Below are positions 6,151 to 11,342 of a stretch of DNA of 11,342 nt, one piece after another (position 1 is the first letter of the stretch; the number at the start of each line of letters is the position of its first letter). The stretch is taken from the NCBI GenBank assembly GCA_016184445.1, contig JACPCT010000064.1:1-11342 (forward strand). The letters are read 5' to 3'. This DNA is from Candidatus Tectimicrobiota bacterium. Lineage in GTDB: Bacteria; UBA8248. The notes below the pieces were generated by a model that saw only the letters and a program-made list of their open reading frames with translations, ran no database searches and was not told where the DNA came from. A program made the position numbers and the translations under genes.

Positions 6151-7235
6151 GCCGAATGTGCGTAGGCCTCGGTGACGCCCGCCAGGGAGCGGTAGATCTC
6201 GAGGTAGCGGTCCACCATCCGGTGGTGGCTGAAGCGCCCGAGGGCGTGCGCCCGCACGGCGGCCCGGTCGAGCGCCAGGGCCTGGGGGAGGAGGGCGGGC
6301 AGCCCCTCCCAGGAGGCGGCGTGAAAGCCGGTGGCGCCCCAGTCCACCACCTCGCCCACCGAGCCGCGGTTGCAGGCGAGGACGGGGGTGCCGCAGGCCA
6401 TGGCTTCCACCATGACGAGGCCGAAGGGCTCCTCCCACTGGATGGGGAAGAGGAGCGCGGCCGCGTTCTTGAGCAGCTCCACCTTCTGGGCGTGGTTCAC
6501 CGGGCCGGCGCAGGTCACCGCCTTCCCGTCGGCCCGCGGGCGGATGATCTCGTCGAAGTAGGTCTGCTCCCCGGCGTCCCCCGGGGCGCCCGCCAGGACG
6601 ATGGGCATCCCCGCCCGCCCGGCCGCCTCGATGGCGTCGTGGGGGGCCTTCAGGCGGTTCATCCGCCCGAGGTAAGCGAGGTAGCCCCCCTTTCCCTCCC
6701 CCAGCCCGTAGGCGCCGAAGTGGATCCCGTGGTGGACGACCGGGATGCTCCGGCGCCTTCCGGCGGGGATCCCGCTCACTTGGTTGCCGCTGATGGCGGC
6801 CACGGGGACGGCCGGGTAGCGCTCGAGCAGCCAGCGCTCGTCCATCGAGAGCATGGTGGGCAGGGTGTGGAGGACGGGCGCCTTGGAGAGCGCGCCGAAG
6901 GGGATGTGGGCGCAGCCCGTGTGGGAGTGGATGACGTCGAAGGAGCCGCTCTCCCTGAGCGCCGCCTCGAAGTTCGCGTTGGCGTAGCCCTCGTAGGTCC
7001 AGGCGTCGCCCCGGGCCATGGCCTCGATGAGGTTCACGTCGCAGCCCGGCCGGAGCTTGGCGCTCGTCTTGGAGTCGCCCGAGGCGTAGAGCGTCACGTC
7101 GTGCCCCCGGCCCACCAGCTCCTCGATCAGCCAGTGGAGGCGCAGCTCGATCCCGCCGTAGGTGCTGGGGGGCACGCTCGCCCAGAGGGGGGCGATCTGG
7201 GCGATCCGCAGGGGGGCGGGGCGGGGAGCCGTCAT
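6147..7235 (-). CDS. Glycosyltransferase family 4 (GT-B fold)
   Basis: Complete 362-residue cytosolic GT-B enzyme transferring a sugar from a nucleotide-sugar donor to an acceptor. The N-terminal acceptor domain begins with IAQIAPLWASVPPSTYGGIE (11-30), followed by LIEELVGRGHDVTLYASGDS (36-55), typical of the 'YGGIE' branch of family 4. The C-terminal donor domain starts near GYLAYLGRMNRLKAPHDAI (184-202), holding the conserved Arg191/Lys196 phosphate-binding pair. It contains the E-x7-E motif Glu269...Glu277 in WEEPFGLVMVEAMACGTPV, then GSVGEVV. No signal peptide or membrane helix is seen. ATG 7235-7233 has GGAGGG 7 bases upstream. The stop TAG lies inside a GTAGGGG repeat. It is the last gene of a minus-strand cluster with another glycosyltransferase-like protein, an exporter and a membrane glycosyltransferase-like protein, so it probably adds a sugar to the same glycan, although the 345-base gap upstream allows separate expression. 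Sugar specificity is unknown. Confidence 0.93.
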   Translation of the reverse strand: MTAPRPAPLRIAQIAPLWASVPPSTYGGIELRLHWLIEELVGRGHDVTLYASGDSKTSAKLRPGCDVNLIEAMARGDAWTYEGYANANFEAALRESGSFDVIHSHTGCAHIPFGALSKAPVLHTLPTMLSMDERWLLERYPAVPVAAISGNQVSGIPAGRRRSIPVVHHGIHFGAYGLGEGKGGYLAYLGRMNRLKAPHDAIEAAGRAGMPIVLAGAPGDAGEQTYFDEIIRPRADGKAVTCAGPVNHAQKVELLKNAAALLFPIQWEEPFGLVMVEAMACGTPVLACNRGSVGEVVDWGATGFHAASWEGLPALLPQALALDRAAVRAHALGRFSHHRMVDRYLEIYRSLAGVTEAYAHSA

Positions 7236-7580
7236 GGGAGAGCCCTCCAGCCGCAGAGCTTCGGCGCGGGAGAAAAGACCTCTTCAGTCCGGCGGCGGCA
7301 GGGAGCTCGGTGCGGCGGGCGCCCGGGGCAGCGGCCGCTGCGCGGCCGCGCGCACCCAAGGAGGCTTGGGCCCGGTCGGTCAAAGGGAAAAGCGGAGGTG
7401 GTGCCCCTTTTGGATCAGCAAACGAACTCTGCCGCGCCCCGGTTCCTGGGATGGAGGGGGGAAATCAGCCGGACGGAGACTTGGGGCGGAAGGGCCGCTC
7501 TCCCTTCGCCTCGCGCCCGTGACAGGATGTCAATTTGAACGGCGAAGAAGATGTCGTTTCGGATTTTTTTCGCCGGACCC
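7236..7580. other. Intergenic region between two glycosyltransferase genes, no gene seen
   Basis: About 345 bases without a believable coding sequence. It contains a 14-base palindrome GCAGCGGCCGCTGC (7328-7341), a small inverted repeat TGACA-GGA-TGTCA (7520-7532) and an IR CGGCGAA/TTCGCCG (7540-7546 / 7569-7575) just after the upstream gene's stop. Any of these could be a processing, termination or operator site. I cannot identify a promoter with confidence. Confidence 0.5.
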
Positions 7581-8780
7581 TCAGGCGGCGGGGGCCGGGG
7601 CCCCGGCGCGCTCCATCATCCGGGCGAGGACGCGCTCGGCCGAGAAGTATTCCTCGGCGATCTCGCGCGCGGCCCGGCAGTGGCCGGGGTAGTCCGCCCG
7701 GATCGCCTCGAAGGCCGCGAGGATGTCCTCCATCGTCCGGAAGGGGAAGAGGCCCTCCCCGGCCGGGAGGACGGCGCCGAAGCCGGTGTCCTGGGTGACG
7801 ACGGGCCTGCCCGCCGCGAGGAAGCAGGCGGAGCGGTCGCTGAACCACCCGGTCCAGGGGCGCACGTACTGGTCCTTGGCCACGGTGAACTCCCCGCGCG
7901 AGGCGAGGATGTAGTCGCGGTAGGGGAAGATGTCCCGGGAGAGCGCGAGGGCGTCCGCGACGCGCCAGCCGCGGGAGCGGAGCATCCGGGTCACCTCCTC
8001 CTCCCGGCAGGCCAGGGCCATCTCCAGGGGCTCGCCCGTCCGCCGGGGGAGGTCCACGAACTTCAGCAGCTCCAGGTGCTTGCTCCAGAGGTAGGTCTCC
8101 CCCTCCCAGAGGGCGTCCTTGCCCGTCTGCCTCCAGCTCGTGATGGTGGTGAAGGGGGCGGGGCCTCCCGGGGAGCCGTCGCGCCCGCCCCCGGGCTGGC
8201 GCCACCAGTCCATGACGACGGGCTGGCGGGTGGGCTTGAAGTCGAACTGGGTGCAGAGGGGGATGCCGCAGCCGGGCCGGCCGATGTTCTCCCCGAAGGT
8301 GAACCAGTGGGTGTGGGCGTCCAGGAAGGAGACGGTCTTCTGCATGCCCTGGCGCACCTCGACCTGGGCCAGGAAGGGGTCCGACTCGACGTAGATCCGC
8401 ACCGGCACGCGGGTGTGCTCCCCGCGCAGGATGGTGGCCCCGGTCACGTTGAGGAGGACCTCGGCCCGGCCGAGCACCCGCTCAAGGGCGGCGGGCGAGA
8501 GGCCGTGGAGGCCGCCGTCCGAGGGGGAGCGGTAGGACCACTTCCCCGCCAGCCCGCACCAGGACATGAGCCGGGCGAGGTAGCGGACGGTGTAGAGGCT
8601 GCGGCTGGTGACGGCGTCCTGCTCGGGGTCGAAGGGCCAGGAGCCGGTGTCCTCGAGGTAGTAGACGTCGTAACCCAGCCGGCGGAAGCCCTCCAGGTAG
8701 TGGAGCGCCTGCCAGGCCACCCCGGCGAAGGGGGACTGGCCCATGAAGCCCATGACGATGAGCGCCGGTTTGCCGGGCAC
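7581..8780 (-). CDS. GT-B glycosyltransferase-like protein with CgeB/Glyco_trans_1_2-type C-terminus
   Basis: Predicted 399-residue protein starting at GTG 8780-8778. The first strand is PALIVMGFMGQSPFAGVAWQ (5-24), followed by RRLGYDVYYLEDTGSWPFDP (33-52), a pattern I associate with bacterial glycosyltransferases having a glycine-rich N-terminal loop. The mid-region EVLLNVTGATILRG and VRIYVESDP (107-135) looks like the rest of the N-terminal Rossmann domain. The C-terminal part FTVAKDQYV...GWFSDRSACFLAAGRPVVTQDTGFG (298-335) resembles the Glyco_trans_1_2/CgeB donor domain, in which DR.....AaG is conserved. A classical E-x7-E motif is absent. No membrane helix or signal peptide is seen. A longer form from ATG 8843 (420 residues) would overlap the exporter stop as ATGA, but adds only an Arg/Pro/Ala-rich leader. 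It lies directly downstream of the ABC exporter, so I infer a role in building the exported glycan. Confidence 0.82.
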   Translation of the reverse strand: MPGKPALIVMGFMGQSPFAGVAWQALHYLEGFRRLGYDVYYLEDTGSWPFDPEQDAVTSRSLYTVRYLARLMSWCGLAGKWSYRSPSDGGLHGLSPAALERVLGRAEVLLNVTGATILRGEHTRVPVRIYVESDPFLAQVEVRQGMQKTVSFLDAHTHWFTFGENIGRPGCGIPLCTQFDFKPTRQPVVMDWWRQPGGGRDGSPGGPAPFTTITSWRQTGKDALWEGETYLWSKHLELLKFVDLPRRTGEPLEMALACREEEVTRMLRSRGWRVADALALSRDIFPYRDYILASRGEFTVAKDQYVRPWTGWFSDRSACFLAAGRPVVTQDTGFGAVLPAGEGLFPFRTMEDILAAFEAIRADYPGHCRAAREIAEEYFSAERVLARMMERAGAPAPAA

Positions 8781-8788
8781 GGGTGCTG

Positions 8789-8794
8789 CCCTCC
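8789..8794 (-). promoter_or_regulatory. Ribosome binding site favouring GTG 8780 as start
   Basis: Minus-strand GGAGGG is followed by CAGCACCC and GTG, an 8-base spacing. The alternative ATG at 8843 has only a G-rich run ending directly against the codon. This is why the shorter protein is preferred, though the ATGA overlap keeps the longer form possible. Confidence 0.55.
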
Positions 8795-8839
8795 GGGGGG
8801 CCGGCGCGGGCCGGCGGGCGCCTCTACCGGGCACGGAGC

Positions 8840-10645
8840 TCATTCCCCCGCGGCGGGGATGGGCTCGTGGCGCGCGATCTCCATCTGCTGGCGGTAGAGG
8901 CTCGCGTAGAGGCCGTCGAGGGCCACGAGCTGGGCGTGGCTCCCCGCCTCCACGATCCGCCCGCGGTCGAGGACCAGGATGCGATCCGCGTTGCGGATGG
9001 TCGAGAGGCGGTGGGCGATGATGAAGGTGGTCCGGTTCTCCATGAGGCGGTTCAGGGCATCGAGGAGGAGGCCCTCGGTCCGGGCGTCCAGGGCCGAGGT
9101 CGGCTCGTCCAGGATGAGGATGGGGGCGTCCTTCAGGAAGGCGCGCGCGATGGAGAGGCGCTGCTTCTCCCCGCCGGAGAGGGTGGCCCCCCGCTCCCCG
9201 ATGATGGTGCCGTAGCCCTCGGGCAGGCGGCGGATGAACTCGTCCGCGTTGGCCGCGGCGGCGGCGGCCTCGATCTGCTCCCGCGTGGCCTGGGGCCGCC
9301 CGTAGGCGATGTTCTCGGCCACGGTGAGGGGGAAGATGAAGGACTCCTGGAGCACGATGGCCACCTGCCCGCGCAGGCCCCGCAGGCGGATGCGGCGGAT
9401 GTCCTCCCCGTCCACCGTGATGCGGCCGGACCAGGGGTCGTAGAAGCGCACGAGGAGGCTGACGAGGGTGGTCTTGCCCGCCCCCGTGGGGCCCACGATG
9501 GCCATCGTCCCGCCCGGCTCGGCCTGGAAGGAGATGCCCTGGAGCGCCGCCCGGCCCTTCTCGTAGCCGAAGGCCACCTCCTCGAAGCGGACCCGGCCCC
9601 GGATCCGGACGTCGCGGGCGTCGGGGCGGTCCTCCACGTCGAGGGGGGCGTCGAGGATCTCCATCACGCGCTCCGCCCGCGCCGCCGCGTCCTGGATGGT
9701 GGAGGCCGTGTAGGTGATGGCGTTGAGCGGGGCGTAGAGGGACTGGAGGTAGGAGAGGAAGAGGACGATGGTCCCCACCGTCACCCGCCCCTCGAGCGCG
9801 TAGAGGGCGCCCAGGTACATGATGCCCGCCGTCCCCACCGCGGTCACGAAGCCCACGAAGAGCTTGAACCACATGTCCGCCTGCGCCGAGCGCTCGTAGG
9901 CCGAGACGGTCTGCTCGGCGTAGGAGCGGAAGCGCGCCTGCTCGACCTCCTCCCGCGTGAAGGCCTGCACCGCCGGGATGGCGCTCAGGGCCTGGGTCAC
10001 CATGGCCATCATCCGGCCCTCGAGGTCACGGCGCTCGCGGCCGCGCTGCTGCATGGGCTTCCCGAAGATCCGGATGGAGAGCACGAGGAAGGGGGCCACC
10101 GCCATGGCGAGCATCGTCATGGCGGGCTCGATCCGCCACATGATGACGAACATGGTGGCGAGCATGATCAGGGACTGGAGGGCCGGCAGCAGGGCCCCGG
10201 CCACGAGGGCGTTGACGCAGTAGGCGTCCCCGGTCACCCGGGCCACGGTGTCGCCCACCGCCCGGCGGCTGTGGAAGAGGAGCGAGAGCCGCTGGAGGTG
10301 GAGGAAGATGTCCGCCGCCAGGTCGTACACCATCCGCTGGCCCAGGCGCACCGTGGAGGAGAGGTTGGCCAGGGTCATGAGCCAGCCCAGGAGGAAGAGG
10401 CCCAGGGTGCCGACGCACACCCAGAGGAGGAGGCCCTCCGCCCCCCCGCTCCCCGGCAGATGGGCGAGCCAGCCGCGCGCCCCCTCGGGGAGAGGCTGCT
10501 GGCCCAGCACCTGGTCCAGCAGGAGCTTCATCGGCCAGGGCTTCAGCACCTCGAGCGCGATGCCGAGGAACATGGTCAGGATGACGGTCCCGAACTGGCC
10601 GCGGTGGGGCCAGAGATAGCGCAGGAGCCTGCGGCAGGTCTTCAT
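8840..10645 (-). CDS. ABC exporter half-transporter, MsbA/lipid-flippase-like
   Basis: Complete 601-residue protein with fused membrane and ATPase domains, the normal length for an MsbA/LmrA-type homodimeric exporter. Residues ~15-325 form the six-helix transmembrane domain; hydrophobic stretches are visible at about 20-37, 72-93, 145-170, 175-193, 262-284 and 289-305. The ATPase domain carries Walker A GPTGAGKT (385-392), Q-loop Gln433 (VLQES), signature LSGGEKQR (489-496), Walker B ILILDE (509-514), D-loop SALD (517-520) and switch His545, so it should be ATP-competent. Such proteins flip lipid-linked molecules or drugs across the inner membrane. The start is ATG 10645, which overlaps the upstream gene's TGA as ATGA, suggesting translational coupling; a weak AAGG lies about 10 bases upstream. 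The same frame stays open further upstream, but that stretch is a shadow of the preceding gene. Glycosyltransferase-like genes on both sides suggest a glycolipid or polysaccharide intermediate as cargo rather than a drug. Confidence 0.93.
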   Translation of the reverse strand: MKTCRRLLRYLWPHRGQFGTVILTMFLGIALEVLKPWPMKLLLDQVLGQQPLPEGARGWLAHLPGSGGAEGLLLWVCVGTLGLFLLGWLMTLANLSSTVRLGQRMVYDLAADIFLHLQRLSLLFHSRRAVGDTVARVTGDAYCVNALVAGALLPALQSLIMLATMFVIMWRIEPAMTMLAMAVAPFLVLSIRIFGKPMQQRGRERRDLEGRMMAMVTQALSAIPAVQAFTREEVEQARFRSYAEQTVSAYERSAQADMWFKLFVGFVTAVGTAGIMYLGALYALEGRVTVGTIVLFLSYLQSLYAPLNAITYTASTIQDAAARAERVMEILDAPLDVEDRPDARDVRIRGRVRFEEVAFGYEKGRAALQGISFQAEPGGTMAIVGPTGAGKTTLVSLLVRFYDPWSGRITVDGEDIRRIRLRGLRGQVAIVLQESFIFPLTVAENIAYGRPQATREQIEAAAAAANADEFIRRLPEGYGTIIGERGATLSGGEKQRLSIARAFLKDAPILILDEPTSALDARTEGLLLDALNRLMENRTTFIIAHRLSTIRNADRILVLDRGRIVEAGSHAQLVALDGLYASLYRQQMEIARHEPIPAAGE

Positions 10646-11342
10646 GCGGCGCGCACCTTCTCCGCGCGCCGGGGGAGGAGGACGCCCTCGCCCCTCTCCC
10701 TGAGGACGCGCACGAGCTTCCCGGCCGCCGCCGCGCAGTCGCGCAGGATGGCCGCGCCCAGCAGGAGCGCCCCGCCGCCCAGGACGGCCGCCGTGAGGAG
10801 GGCCCCTTCGCGCGCCGCCTCGGGGGCGAGCGTGGCGAACAGGCCCGCGGCGATGGCCCCTCCGGCCGAGGGCCTGGGCCAGATGCGGAAGCGGAAGAGC
10901 TGCTTGCCCGCCCCGTGCTCCTCCACCGCCGCCCGCAGGCGCACCCCGCCCATGAGCCCCCCGCGCACCTCGAGGTCCCAGCGGCCGAACTCCCCGCCCG
11001 GGAGCACTTGGGCCCGGGCCCTCCGCAGGGCCTTCATCAGGGCGCCCAGCACTTCCTCGAGCGGGCGCCAGCGCTCGTGCCAGAGCGAGATCCGCCGGGG
11101 CCCGGGCAGGGCCAGGTCCGAGAGGCGCGTCCCCCGCCAGGGGGTGAGGCCGAAGGCGAGCCGGCCCCACAGGCGGGCGAGCGGCTGCAGCAGGTGGAGA
11201 TAGCCCGTCAGCGCCAGGCGCTTCCAGTGCTCCGCCGGGGTGTGGTCCGGCGAGGGGAAGTGGGAGCGGACGGCGCTGAGCGCCGCCTGGGCCAGCGTGG
11301 CCGAGGCCGCCAGGGCGAAGGGGAGCCCCGCCCAGTGCAGGG
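10642..11342 (-). CDS. Membrane protein, probable family 2 glycosyltransferase, C-terminal part (5' end outside window)
   Basis: The frame is open from the right edge to TGA 10644-10642, giving the last 232 residues. It has no start in the window; the in-frame GTG at 11052 is internal. Residues ~1-24 (LHWAGLPFALAASATLAQAA...) look like a membrane helix. Next come KRLALTGYLHLLQPLARLWG and LAFGLTPWRG (about 40-69), which I associate with the post-catalytic membrane region of bacterial GT2 proteins, then RRISLWHERW. A soluble segment follows with GRWDLEVRGG (119-128), VEEHGAGKQL and FRFRIWPRP, then two more hydrophobic helices at ~158-172 and 179-199 and a basic tail. The catalytic domain (GT-A, DXD) would be upstream and cannot be checked, so the GT2 assignment rests on the C-terminal pattern and the neighbouring genes. 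The stop overlaps the exporter start as ATGA, so the two are probably one operon acting on the same membrane-linked glycan. Confidence 0.72.
   Translation of the reverse strand, partial: LHWAGLPFALAASATLAQAALSAVRSHFPSPDHTPAEHWKRLALTGYLHLLQPLARLWGRLAFGLTPWRGTRLSDLALPGPRRISLWHERWRPLEEVLGALMKALRRARAQVLPGGEFGRWDLEVRGGLMGGVRLRAAVEEHGAGKQLFRFRIWPRPSAGGAIAAGLFATLAPEAAREGALLTAAVLGGGALLLGAAILRDCAAAAGKLVRVLRERGEGVLLPRRAEKVRAA

Larger units (their letters stand above)
6002..6151. mobile_element. Possible MITE-like unit bounded by CGTAGGGG / CCCCTACG
   Basis: The second repeat (starting at 6002) and the third (ending at 6151) face each other, giving terminal inverted sequences CGTAGGGG and CCCCTACG about 150 bases apart. 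The similarity extends inward (GTAGGGGCGA versus GTAGGGGTGA). The interior is hairpin-rich and non-coding. I see no clear target-site duplication and no transposase, so a small non-autonomous element is only one reading. Two independent repeats in opposite orientation is the other. Confidence 0.3.

Noticed and set aside
5877..7538. Plus-strand open frame of 553 codons and minus-strand frame 5938-7383
   Set aside because: Shadows of the family 4 glycosyltransferase gene in other frames. Both run across repeats and show no family motif.
8844..9872. Upstream extension of the glycosyltransferase frame to 9872
   Set aside because: This stretch is out of frame with, and fully inside, the ABC exporter ATPase domain. 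Real protein features begin only after about 8780.
10646..11170. Upstream extension of the exporter frame to 11170
   Set aside because: Pro/Arg/Gly-rich and overlapping the GT2-like gene. The ATG at 10645 begins a typical exporter N-terminus and overlaps the previous stop by ATGA.
8783..11203. Plus-strand open frame of 806 codons
   Set aside because: Antisense shadow of the ABC exporter and the GT2-like gene; low-complexity composition and no domain.

Overview
The window is a GC-rich bacterial segment (roughly 70% G+C by eye) interrupted by one clearly lower-GC gene. Tight spacing, Shine-Dalgarno sites, GTG/ATG starts and operon-type overlaps all fit a bacterial chromosome. The gene content and the short GTAGGGG-headed palindromic intergenic repeats resemble uncultured environmental lineages with GC-rich genomes, but nothing here fixes the taxon. 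No rRNA, tRNA, CRISPR array, transposase or integrase is visible.

Left part, plus strand (2-2346): the 3' part of a CocE/NonD-type hydrolase gene is followed 65 bases later by a complete amidase-signature-family amidase. Both are probably hydrolases of small esters, amides or peptides and may be co-transcribed. A GC-rich hairpin lies in the gap between them.

Middle, minus strand (2377-5572): a gamma-glutamyltransferase-family protein is followed, 25 bases downstream, by a lower-GC gene. That gene's N-terminal third is a Schlafen/AlbA_2-type putative nucleic-acid-binding domain; the rest I do not recognise. It sits between the convergent 3' ends of the amidase and ggt genes, as expected for a horizontally acquired cargo gene, and is the most unusual item in the window.

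Intergenic (5573-6146): about 570 bases with no credible gene. It holds several inverted repeats, including a perfect 31-base palindrome and two diverged relatives beginning GTAGGGG. One of these supplies the stop codon of the next gene.

Right part, minus strand (11342 down to 6147): a glycan-assembly cluster. In transcription order it holds the C-terminal part of a membrane protein that looks like a family 2 glycosyltransferase (running off the window), an MsbA-like ABC exporter half-transporter overlapping it by ATGA, a GT-B glycosyltransferase-like protein with a CgeB-like C-terminal domain, and, after a 345-base gap, a family 4 glycosyltransferase. Together they suggest synthesis and export of a surface glycolipid or polysaccharide; the product cannot be read from the sequence.

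I did not find a strong case for a wholly new multi-gene system. The best lead is the single lower-GC AlbA_2 gene with its unassigned C-terminal region.
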